A stretch of 7,451 nucleotides of DNA. It comes from Candidatus Melainabacteria bacterium (lineage in GTDB: Bacteria; Cyanobacteriota; Vampirovibrionia; 2-02-FULL-35-15). Shown in pieces: positions 1-6,211 of the stretch (the first letter of the stretch is position 1; each line of letters opens with the position of its first letter). A program made the translations under genes and the position numbers. The notes under the pieces were generated by a model that made no database searches, was not told the origin of the DNA, and was given only the letters and a program-made list of their open reading frames with translations. The DNA lies in assembly GCA_023250175.1 (NCBI GenBank), contig JAHFBD010000037.1, positions 6,207 through 13,657 of the forward strand, in the 5' to 3' direction.

Positions 1-367
1 TTCAGGGGAGTTTGATGCAGATTTTGATACCAACTCCGGTGTATATGCTCAAAATCCAAATGTGTTTAGAATGCTTGGTGAAGCGTATAAATGGCATGAA
101 GGAAGAAAGCAAGGTATAAATGATAAAAACTATTTTCCTGTTCTTGTTATAACAGATACGCTTGATTACTGGACTCAGCCAGAGTCACCGATTATGCTTG
201 ATACCTATGATATGATAGTCCACGAAAAAGATAAAGCAATTCCATTAAGTGATGAAGGAATTGGAGATATAGAAAAAGGACTATGGACAAAACTTTTTTT
301 ACCCAAAGTGCTTGATTCAAGTAAAGATTTAAGATTTTATGATAGAAGAGATTTAAATATAACCTAA
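1..367 (+). CDS. C-terminal part of an unrecognised protein (5' end outside window)
   Basis: The reading frame is open from the first bases (codons in frame with position 2) to the TAA at 365-367, giving about 121 visible residues. An internal GTG at 62 and ATG at 71 are possible starts, but neither has a convincing Shine-Dalgarno sequence and the frame is open upstream, so this is most likely the end of a longer gene. The visible part is soluble in character, rich in Asp, Lys, Tyr and Trp, with a likely beta strand (FPVLVITDTLDYW) followed by charged helical sequence. No signal peptide, membrane segment or catalytic motif is visible and I do not recognise the family. It ends 20 bases before the proline-rich gene on the same strand, so the two are probably co-transcribed. 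Confidence 0.75.
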   Translation, partial: SGEFDADFDTNSGVYAQNPNVFRMLGEAYKWHEGRKQGINDKNYFPVLVITDTLDYWTQPESPIMLDTYDMIVHEKDKAIPLSDEGIGDIEKGLWTKLFLPKVLDSSKDLRFYDRRDLNIT

Positions 368-387
368 AAATTAGAAGGAAACAATCA

Positions 388-609
388 ATGAAAATTCAAC
401 TTAGAACAATAGGTCCATTTATAATGCCAGCAGCACCGACTGCCCCACCAAAACCAGATACTAAACCAGCTCCAGCCCCTGCAAAACCTGTACCTAAAAA
501 ACCAACTCCTCAGCCTGTTAAGCAGCCCTCACCTACTCCTATTCATGAGCCATGTCCAAAACCTGATGGTACACCGCTTCCAGGACGATGCCCTATTAAT
601 AATCCTTAA
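388..609 (+). CDS. Small proline-rich protein, 73 residues, function unknown
   Basis: The ATG at 388 is preceded by a good ribosome binding site, AGAAGGA at 373-379, and the gene follows the upstream one by 20 bases, which supports the start and an operon. Of 73 residues 24 are proline, mostly in Pro-Ala, Pro-Lys and Pro-Thr alternation from residue 14 to 59, which should form an extended polyproline-II-like rod. The N-terminus (MKIQLRTIGPFIMPA) is short and mildly hydrophobic but too weak to call a signal peptide. Two cysteines, C56 and C68, enclose a Pro/Gly-rich segment near the C-terminus and could form a disulphide loop if the protein is exported. Similar composition is found in linkers, cell-envelope spacers and SH3-type ligands, but no family is recognised. 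Low-complexity coding can be spurious; the ribosome binding site and spacing argue that this one is real. Confidence 0.65.
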   Translation: MKIQLRTIGPFIMPAAPTAPPKPDTKPAPAPAKPVPKKPTPQPVKQPSPTPIHEPCPKPDGTPLPGRCPINNP

Positions 610-623
610 ACAGCTTTTTCTTT
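609..623 (+). repeat. 15-base direct repeat, left copy
   Basis: The sequence AACAGCTTTTTCTTT here is identical to the copy at 781-795. The left copy begins at the last base of the proline-rich gene's stop codon. The two copies bracket the convergent intergenic segment and behave like a duplicated target site; read on the minus strand the repeat encodes the KEKAV end of the deaminase-like protein. Confidence 0.8.
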
Positions 624-632
624 CTACCTACC

Positions 633-664
633 GCCGATTTTTTCGCTGCACTCCCAAAATCGGC
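633..664. terminator. Hairpin, possible weak terminator of the proline-rich gene's operon
   Basis: GCCGATTTT at 633-641 pairs perfectly with AAAATCGGC at 656-664, giving a 9-base-pair stem with a 14-base loop, 24 bases after the stop codon at 609. Only three T follow directly, so a classical intrinsic terminator is not certain. The position between two convergent genes fits a termination role. Confidence 0.4.
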
Positions 665-704
665 TTTCCATAGTGCTTCCAATCTACCATTTATAACATC
701 TTAC

Positions 705-734
705 AGATTTTACCGAATCAATCGGATAAAATCT
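705..734. terminator. AT-rich hairpin downstream of the minus-strand deaminase-like gene
   Basis: AGATTTTACCGA at 705-716 pairs with TCGGATAAAATCT at 722-734, a 12-base-pair stem with one bulged A (726) and a 5-base loop. It lies about 40 bases beyond the minus-strand stop codon at 772-774. There is no clear T run after the stem on either strand, so it may act as an RNA 3'-end stabiliser, a weak bidirectional terminator, or simply be structure belonging to the candidate inserted element. Confidence 0.35.
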
Positions 735-771
735 TACCTTATAAGTCATTTACTTAGAAATATTATGCTAG

Positions 772-1680
772 CTAGGTAGTAACAGCTTTTTCTTTAGTTG
801 CATATTTAATAGCAGTATCTAAAGCTTCTTTTGGTGTTATTCCTATCCACTTGTCTACAACTGGTACAAATATTTTCTTAACATCAGCATTATACATTTG
901 TGTAGAACATCTTAAGCAGGTATGTTCTGGTTCTTTCTTTATCCATGGTAAACCATTGGGATGTACACCTGCTATATATAGCTCACATTCATCCAGCGGG
1001 ATCTTTTTCTTTGCTACAGCCCATAATCCAAGCTCTTCAGCATGCCCACATGCACCCAGCATTTGTTCAGTTCGAGATTGTATTGAGAATCTAATACATT
1101 CTTGTTCACAAAGTGAACGTAATGCCTCAATGGTTTTATTAGCACCCTGATAAACAATCTTTGAGTCATGAGTTATCACACAACCAAATTTCATTTTCTG
1201 ACATTCCGATTCAAGTGCAGTCTCAAAACATGCTCTATAAATAGGGTCGTCAAAAAGCGGGTTGTCATTATTTAATGTTTTTGCAAGACGCAAAGCAAGA
1301 AGCTTATAACGTTTCGCAGTTTCTATGTATTGGAGCACATATGATCTGTCTCTGGGTTCTGCTTTTAAAACTTGAGGATAGTGTTCACCAAATTGAGGTT
1401 TTGTAAAATCCTCTTCGCTGCCATCTGCGAGCTTATTCCAATAATGGGATCTCATGTGTGCAAATTCGGTGTCTTGAAGTGAAGCCCGAAGTAGATTTCC
1501 TCCAAACAGGTTTTGAGCAACAAGTGAAACAACTGCACAATGCCCCCACAAAGGATTGGTTGGTGTCCAACCATTTGGGTCTTGTGAAGTCTCTTTATCA
1601 CAAATCTTTGGAAGCACCTTTTCAAGCTCTTTTAAGCTAATAGGTGGGTTAATTCTTGACTTTACTAATTCAAGCTTCAT
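772..1680 (-). CDS. YunG-like domain fused to a cytidine/dCMP-deaminase-like domain
   Basis: This 302-residue protein has two recognisable parts. Residues about 30-105 resemble the YunG family (function unknown): P-N-P-L-W-G-H-C (Cys48), F-G-G-N-L-L (59-64), S-H-Y-W-N (His79), then D-G-x-E-E-D-F-T and QF. Residues about 147-300 resemble the zinc-dependent cytidine/deoxycytidylate deaminase fold: G-C-V-I (166-169), G-A-N with Asn181, H-A-E-E (zinc ligand His213, proton-shuttle Glu215) and C-x-x-C (Cys255, Cys258). The usual proline before the first cysteine of P-C-x-x-C is threonine here. A deaminase of a free nucleotide or base is the likely chemistry; the substrate cannot be told. The protein looks cytoplasmic. 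The ATG at 1678-1680 has only a weak purine-rich site upstream (GAAAGA on the minus strand), but no better start was seen. It is divergent from the helical-protein operon, and its TAG stop lies in the terminal repeat of the candidate inserted element. Confidence 0.85.
   Translation of the reverse strand: MKLELVKSRINPPISLKELEKVLPKICDKETSQDPNGWTPTNPLWGHCAVVSLVAQNLFGGNLLRASLQDTEFAHMRSHYWNKLADGSEEDFTKPQFGEHYPQVLKAEPRDRSYVLQYIETAKRYKLLALRLAKTLNNDNPLFDDPIYRACFETALESECQKMKFGCVITHDSKIVYQGANKTIEALRSLCEQECIRFSIQSRTEQMLGACGHAEELGLWAVAKKKIPLDECELYIAGVHPNGLPWIKKEPEHTCLRCSTQMYNADVKKIFVPVVDKWIGITPKEALDTAIKYATKEKAVTT
781..795 (+). repeat. 15-base direct repeat, right copy
   Basis: This copy is identical to 609-623 and lies within the 3' end of the deaminase-like gene, where on the minus strand it encodes K-E-K-A-V just before the final T-T and stop. 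Because it is in frame with conserved-looking coding sequence, this copy is probably the original and the left one the duplicate. Confidence 0.8.
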
Positions 1681-1710
1681 TTTAATAATGTCTTTCAGAA
1701 ACTAAGTATG

Positions 1711-1719
1711 AGTATAGCA
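1711..1719 (-). promoter_or_regulatory. Extended -10 promoter for the deaminase-like gene
   Basis: On the minus strand the sequence reads TGCTATACT, a TGn motif joined to TATACT (plus-strand 1711-1716 for the hexamer). No good -35 hexamer is found at normal spacing, as is common for extended -10 promoters. Transcription would start near 1703-1704, giving a leader of about 23 bases before the ATG at 1680. Confidence 0.5.
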
Positions 1720-1759
1720 ATAATTGGGTCTTTGTTGTGTAAAAAACTTGTAAGTGAAG

Positions 1760-1768
1760 TGATATAAT
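1760..1768 (+). promoter_or_regulatory. Extended -10 promoter for the helical-protein operon
   Basis: The sequence TGATATAAT joins a TGn motif to a perfect TATAAT hexamer at 1763-1768. The -35 position (about 1740-1745) is an A-rich stretch without a TTGACA match. A start near 1775-1776 would give a leader of about 67 bases. This promoter lies back to back with the minus-strand one, so the two would share upstream DNA around 1730-1750. Confidence 0.6.
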
Positions 1769-1812
1769 AAACCCCAACTTTTAAATAGAGGAAGTTAAAT
1801 AAGTAATACTTT

Positions 1813-1828
1813 AATTAGCCCAATTAGC
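1813..1828 (+). repeat. Short tandem AATTAGC repeat in the operon leader
   Basis: AATTAGC occurs at 1813-1819 and again at 1822-1828, nine bases apart, immediately before the ribosome binding site AGGAAAG at 1831-1837. It could be a protein or RNA contact site affecting the first gene of the operon, or chance in AT-rich DNA. Confidence 0.3.
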
Positions 1829-1842
1829 TTAGGAAAGCCCAT

Positions 1843-2436
1843 ATGAAATCGCAGAGTTTAATATTCCCAGCATTTCTACATAATCGTATAACTTTGCCTC
1901 CGCTTAAAGATAGTGAGGTGTCTTTGTTATTAGATCCACTGAAGTCTCAAAGTATAAAAGAAATTGAAAACCAATATGTAAGTGCAGCTAATGACTTTGC
2001 ACTTGAAGCAAGCTTTAGTTATTTTGGAAAGTGCAATGACTTTGAAAAGCTTTTAGATGCTTGGGAAATAACCGAAAAAAAATACTCGGATTTGGGGTTT
2101 AAGACTATTGGTTTAGATTCATTAATAAATTTTGTTCGAATAGGAGAACCTATTGAACATTTATTGGGACAGCTAAGACTTCAAAATGAAGAACCAGTTT
2201 TTCATGCTGATATTTATCGCAAAAAATATCTTTCTAGTGTTCAGACGCAAATCGATTCTAATGAATTAGCAAAAGGAAATCTTCAAGAAGGAATTTTTGA
2301 ATTACCTTCTACAGAGACAGCTTCTAATAACAACTCATATCGTACTCCTTTACAAGTGAAGTTTACAGTGATTAGCCAAGCTAAAGCTATGAAAGACTTT
2401 GCAGAGTGCAGTAAAACTATTTTGGATAATAAATAG
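1843..2436 (+). CDS. Uncharacterised protein, 197 residues, first gene of the helical-protein operon
   Basis: The ATG at 1843 follows AGGAAAG (1831-1837) at good spacing and is the first start downstream of the extended -10 promoter. The N-terminus (MKSQSLIFPAFLHNRITLPPL) is mildly hydrophobic with prolines, not a clear signal peptide. Residues about 24-130 look mostly helical (amphipathic segments such as SEVSLLLDPL and FEKLLDAWEITEKKY), and residues 130-197 are more polar with a Ser/Asn-rich stretch near 158-165. No catalytic motif, membrane segment or cysteine pattern is seen and I do not recognise the family. The TAG at 2434-2436 is 20 bases before the next ATG, so it is very likely co-transcribed with the large protein and may be a partner or chaperone of it; that role is only inferred from position. 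Confidence 0.8.
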   Translation: MKSQSLIFPAFLHNRITLPPLKDSEVSLLLDPLKSQSIKEIENQYVSAANDFALEASFSYFGKCNDFEKLLDAWEITEKKYSDLGFKTIGLDSLINFVRIGEPIEHLLGQLRLQNEEPVFHADIYRKKYLSSVQTQIDSNELAKGNLQEGIFELPSTETASNNNSYRTPLQVKFTVISQAKAMKDFAECSKTILDNK

Positions 2437-2456
2437 TAAAAGGTATAGGCAAGAAA

Positions 2457-5400
2457 ATGCGAATTTTACCACCCTCAATTATAGGTATAACAACATTAGG
2501 GCTAGCTTCTGTTATTAGTACTAGTAATGGTGAAGAGAAAAAAAAAGAAATCCCAAATATTCCACTTTCTACTCAGGTAAAAGGAGAAGAAAAAACAAAT
2601 AAAAAAGAAATTGTATTGGATAATCTCTCTGATATTAACCATGTCGATTTAGCTTATAAGGTATTAGAACCATTATCTCAAGAAGAGAGAGTTAAGCTTG
2701 CAAAAAAGATTTTTACTGAAACTAAAAATGCTTTGGTAAATAATACAGCAAACTTAAAAACACAAGAAAAATCTTTATTACTTTTACTTAATGCAATACC
2801 GGCTAATTACAAGTCACTTAAAGACATTCTCCCTGCCTGTAAAAATGAATATAAAGATTTAATAGGAGCTTATATTAATGCTCTGTCTAATCCTGAACAT
2901 AAGCGAGAAAAAGATAAAGAAACAAGTGCTAGATTCAATGCTTTGATATTAGCTAATTTACTGGCTGATAGAGGTGACATGAATATTCACACTATACCAA
3001 AGCTGTTTAATGAAAAGTGGTATCCAGAAATAGAAAAAATTATAAACCGCATTGATAAAGAATTTAAACTCGATCTAAAAATAAAGCATCGGTATCATTC
3101 TGTCTTTGCAGTTGCAGAATTAGCAAAATTAGAACTAAGAAAAGATAACGGTATAAAAAGTCCAAAAGTTTATTTTAAGTTACTTGATATTTTAGATAAA
3201 AATCTAGAGCAAAACTGGAGTGATGTTTCGCTAGTTATACAAAAATGCATTATGGATGAAGCATTTATGAATGATAATCCACCAGAAAGCCGGATTAGAA
3301 AATATAAAGGTGAGATAGTCCGTGTAAAAGTAGATACTTCTTTAACGAAACCTTTTGAGAAAATACTAAGCCGTATATTAAGTAAATTACCAGAAGATAG
3401 TGCTTCTGAACTAGATAAGAAACGTTATGAAGAAGCATTTAGAATAGCAAAATCTTTTTTTAAAGGACCAGCATATACCGATAATCCAGAATGTATAATA
3501 GCTTGGCAAGAGCCGATTTTAAATAAAATAGCTAAAGCAAAGCCAGATGATATACCTAAGTTACTGACTGATTTTAGAAATTTATGTGATACTGACCTGG
3601 GAGAATTAAATCCTAGCTATGATAAACATAGAGAAATCTATCAAGCCGGAGCAAAACACCTTAAGCCTATTCTTGAAATCGGCTGTAAGCATTTATTAGA
3701 TAAAAGTCCAGAAAATAATACTTTAGGAATATCAATAATACAAAGAGTAAGAAATGCATATTCTGAATATGGACCGGTTAATTTTGCTAAAGATAAAGAT
3801 ATAAAAAAATTGATTTTACAAGTTTTAACTCAAATGCAAAAAGAAGAGTTTAAAACTAACCATGCTTTTCTTTCTCATCTTGATAGCACCATTGAGTTTT
3901 TACATCTTACATGGAATGAGCCCGATGTCGTAAGAGAAACCGCAAAGAGTTTAACTGCACAAGTAAACCATACTTATAAAACAAAGAACAAAACACCACA
4001 AGATAAAAAAGAAGTTGAAAGTATACAGCTTAGAGAAGTAGAGCTATTAAAAGCAACAAGTAGCTTTACTGGGTGGATGTGGAGTACATATGGAACTCGT
4101 TTTAAAGAGGAAGAGATTGCTAAAAATATTGAGCCTCTATATAGGGATATAGGTGAAAAAATACTTAAGGACTCTTCTAGTCCAGAGGTCTTAAATAATG
4201 GACGTGAACTAATAAGGCTCTTGCATAGATTCCTTGGGAATGATGAACCTCAAGATGAAGCATCAAAAAAGTTTGTAGAAACTGCTGTAGATATTACGTT
4301 TCGCAATTTGCTTGAAAGCTCATCAAAATTACCACCGGATAAAAGAGAGGTTTTTTTAGAATCCTTTCGCAAAGATGCATTGTCTTGGCCTTTAAGGCAT
4401 GTTGGTAAGAAAGATATATATACAATAACAAAAATTGCAACACTTTTCTCAAATCATTATTTTAATTCAAAGACAGATAAAGACCTTAAACAATTTTCAC
4501 AATTTATGCAATCTGAAATAAATATAAATAATTTCTGGTCATGGCATCCTGTTGTGGTGTTAGAGATGGTTAGGGTAAATAAAGATTATTTAAATATTAC
4601 ACTTAAAGAGTCTATTAAAAATGCACAATTAAACAATCCAAAACAAGATTTAACAGAGTCAGAACATCTTGTAACCTATTTACAGTTTTTAGCACATGCT
4701 CAAAATCTGTTAAAAGATTCAAGAACTACTTTTTACCCTAAAGAAAATGCTAAAGAAGTAGAAAGCTTTATAAAAGATAGTTCTATAGAACCCTATAAAA
4801 CATTTATAAATAAATTAAATACGGAGAAAGTTATTGTAGAAAAATCACAGACTACTCCTGAACATACGATTTATGATAAGCATTTTGAATTATATGTTAA
4901 AGGACTTAAAGCATTTGTCTCTATTTATCCTAATCAGGCAAAGGATTGCATTGATGTAATTAATAAAAGGCTAAGTACTGAAAAGGAGCCTCATGTACGA
5001 GGAATGCTTTATAAAGCTATTTTTAATATAGCTCCAGATTTCAATGTCACATTAAATACTTCTAAGAAAAGTATTGTTATAGAGCAATCACCGCTTATTG
5101 CTCAGACAGCAGGGGAAGTGCTTGCTGAGCAGGTTCTAGATGAACTTCTTTCTGGGCAGTCTAAAGATTATATATTACATGGCAATGTAAATAGTGGTAT
5201 TAGAAGAAACGATATTAATAAATTAAAGTTGGATGACAAAATAAAAACCTTTAATGAAAGGTTAGACAAGGCAATTAAAGAAGGAACTGTTATTCCAAAT
5301 GAAAAAACACAGGCGCAGGATTTTTTATTGAATTGTGTTTTATATGGTCAAGGTGGAAATATAGAATCACTATTAAAAGAGACTTTGGATGAGAGTCTTG

Positions 5401-6209
5401 TAAAGAAACTTAATGCAAATAAAAACGAGAAACTGGACCCAGAAATTATAAAAGCTGCTATTAGAGTACTTAATAACTCAAATATTGTTTTAAGTGCATG
5501 TGTAGGCAAGCTCCATGAAGAAACCAAACACTTAATATCTAATGATAAAGAGTTGCTTGAGTTTATACCAGAGGTAAAAAAATTACATGATGTTGGTGTT
5601 GAAACAAAAAAAACAGCCTCTAATGTTATAAATCTCCTTGAAAATCGTTTACGATGGACAGGTACTCATAACATGCCGTATACAGCACTATCTTTAGTTT
5701 TGCTATATAGTAATCAGAATGACAAGCTTGAAGAATATAATAAAAACATTGACCGTCTTGCTACAAGGCTTTTTAAGGGTACAAATGAAAAACTGGCTAT
5801 GGATGAACAGTTACAGGTATCTTTAGGCTCAAAATATATTTGGAAATATCTTGAAAATTGTAGAGCTCATAAAAATGATTTCACAAAAGAAGAGTTAGCC
5901 CAGATTGAGACTAATTGTAGAGCACATATTAAACAGCTAGATGGAATATTTTCAATAAAGGATTTAAAGCAAAGGGAAAACATGTTAAAAGATTTTGAAC
6001 GAGAAACTAGCATATTAGATCCTAAGCTTTATACCGATATAGTTAGAACTCCACTTAAAAACTATAGATTAAAGTTTTTGGAGGTTTTTATAGAGTTTGC
6101 ACCATCGGGACAAAGAAGAGAGTATATAAGTATGGTGCTTGATAGTTTTGGTCTAAGAAATCGAATAAGTGAAGTTGATTTAAGAAAAATAGTGTGGGGA
6201 GAAGATTAA
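2457..6209 (+). CDS. Large, mostly helical protein of unknown function, 1250 residues (paralogue A)
   Basis: This is the largest gene in the window. The N-terminus has Arg2 followed by a hydrophobic stretch with the motif SIIG-x-x-TLGLASVIS at residues 7-21, then a Lys/Glu-rich linker (24-52). It resembles a short export or membrane-anchoring signal without a lipobox, but is weak. The rest reads as continuous amphipathic helices separated by short loops, as in alpha-solenoid proteins, with no recognisable enzyme, nucleotide-binding or DNA-binding motif. A small internal repeat, NCRAH, occurs at 1134-1138 and 1153-1157. The paralogue encoded next aligns over residues 1-30, 70-148, 183-246 and 388-411. 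The start follows a weak AGG (2447-2449), but the shared N-terminus with the paralogue confirms it. A run of nine A at 2538-2546 lies just after the hydrophobic segment. The gene ends in TAA overlapping the next ATG. A structural, adhesive or scaffold role is possible but unproven. Confidence 0.9.
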   Translation: MRILPPSIIGITTLGLASVISTSNGEEKKKEIPNIPLSTQVKGEEKTNKKEIVLDNLSDINHVDLAYKVLEPLSQEERVKLAKKIFTETKNALVNNTANLKTQEKSLLLLLNAIPANYKSLKDILPACKNEYKDLIGAYINALSNPEHKREKDKETSARFNALILANLLADRGDMNIHTIPKLFNEKWYPEIEKIINRIDKEFKLDLKIKHRYHSVFAVAELAKLELRKDNGIKSPKVYFKLLDILDKNLEQNWSDVSLVIQKCIMDEAFMNDNPPESRIRKYKGEIVRVKVDTSLTKPFEKILSRILSKLPEDSASELDKKRYEEAFRIAKSFFKGPAYTDNPECIIAWQEPILNKIAKAKPDDIPKLLTDFRNLCDTDLGELNPSYDKHREIYQAGAKHLKPILEIGCKHLLDKSPENNTLGISIIQRVRNAYSEYGPVNFAKDKDIKKLILQVLTQMQKEEFKTNHAFLSHLDSTIEFLHLTWNEPDVVRETAKSLTAQVNHTYKTKNKTPQDKKEVESIQLREVELLKATSSFTGWMWSTYGTRFKEEEIAKNIEPLYRDIGEKILKDSSSPEVLNNGRELIRLLHRFLGNDEPQDEASKKFVETAVDITFRNLLESSSKLPPDKREVFLESFRKDALSWPLRHVGKKDIYTITKIATLFSNHYFNSKTDKDLKQFSQFMQSEININNFWSWHPVVVLEMVRVNKDYLNITLKESIKNAQLNNPKQDLTESEHLVTYLQFLAHAQNLLKDSRTTFYPKENAKEVESFIKDSSIEPYKTFINKLNTEKVIVEKSQTTPEHTIYDKHFELYVKGLKAFVSIYPNQAKDCIDVINKRLSTEKEPHVRGMLYKAIFNIAPDFNVTLNTSKKSIVIEQSPLIAQTAGEVLAEQVLDELLSGQSKDYILHGNVNSGIRRNDINKLKLDDKIKTFNERLDKAIKEGTVIPNEKTQAQDFLLNCVLYGQGGNIESLLKETLDESLVKKLNANKNEKLDPEIIKAAIRVLNNSNIVLSACVGKLHEETKHLISNDKELLEFIPEVKKLHDVGVETKKTASNVINLLENRLRWTGTHNMPYTALSLVLLYSNQNDKLEEYNKNIDRLATRLFKGTNEKLAMDEQLQVSLGSKYIWKYLENCRAHKNDFTKEELAQIETNCRAHIKQLDGIFSIKDLKQRENMLKDFERETSILDPKLYTDIVRTPLKNYRLKFLEVFIEFAPSGQRREYISMVLDSFGLRNRISEVDLRKIVWGED

Positions 6210-6211
6210 TG
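6196..6211 (+). promoter_or_regulatory. Translational coupling site between the two large paralogues
   Basis: The stop TAA (6207-6209) and start ATG (6209-6211) share one base in TAATG. A strong purine-rich ribosome binding site, GGGGAGAAG at 6196-6204, lies within the last codons of the upstream gene at good spacing. Ribosomes finishing the first protein can restart on the second, so the two are probably made in linked amounts. Confidence 0.8.

Larger units (their letters stand above)
624..780. mobile_element. Candidate small inserted element (MITE-like), 157 bases
   Basis: The segment sits between two identical 15-base direct repeats. Its ends are short inverted repeats, CTACCTA at 624-630 and TAGGTAG at 773-779, with one extra T at 780. 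It contains two hairpins (633-664 and 705-734) and no ORF of note. Taking out one repeat copy plus the segment would let the minus-strand deaminase-like gene end in KEKAV followed by TAA at 606-608, which overlaps the TAA (607-609) of the proline-rich gene, a plausible compact tail-to-tail ancestor. At present the minus-strand stop TAG (772-774) lies inside the element's terminal repeat. The 15-base duplication is longer than most transposases make, and the inverted ends are short, so a tandem-type duplication or another insertion mechanism remains possible. Confidence 0.4.

Noticed and set aside
609..795. Integron attC site or CRISPR-like repeat pair
   Set aside because: The repeats lack the GTTRRRY/RYYYAAC core boxes and there are only two copies around one 157-base segment, so neither an attC site nor an array is supported.
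851..1150. Plus-strand ORF of 99 codons
   Set aside because: It is antisense to the deaminase-like gene, whose zinc-binding motifs lie on the other strand, and it has no promoter or ribosome binding site.
1458..1640. Plus-strand ORF of 60 codons
   Set aside because: It is a shadow of the N-terminal YunG-like region on the minus strand, with no independent support.
772..1680. Polymorphic toxin deaminase with a neighbouring immunity gene
   Set aside because: There is no secretion domain, toxin-delivery repeat or immunity-like gene directly downstream on the same strand; a free-nucleotide deaminase-type domain fits better.
1721..1826. 8-base inverted repeat TAATTGGG (1721-1728) and CCCAATTA (1819-1826) around the operon promoter
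   Set aside because: The arms are 90 bases apart, the left arm is upstream of the predicted transcript start, and an 8-base match is not remarkable in AT-rich DNA.
2457..2530. Lipoprotein signal on the large helical protein
   Set aside because: There is no cysteine after the hydrophobic segment in either paralogue, so no lipobox exists.
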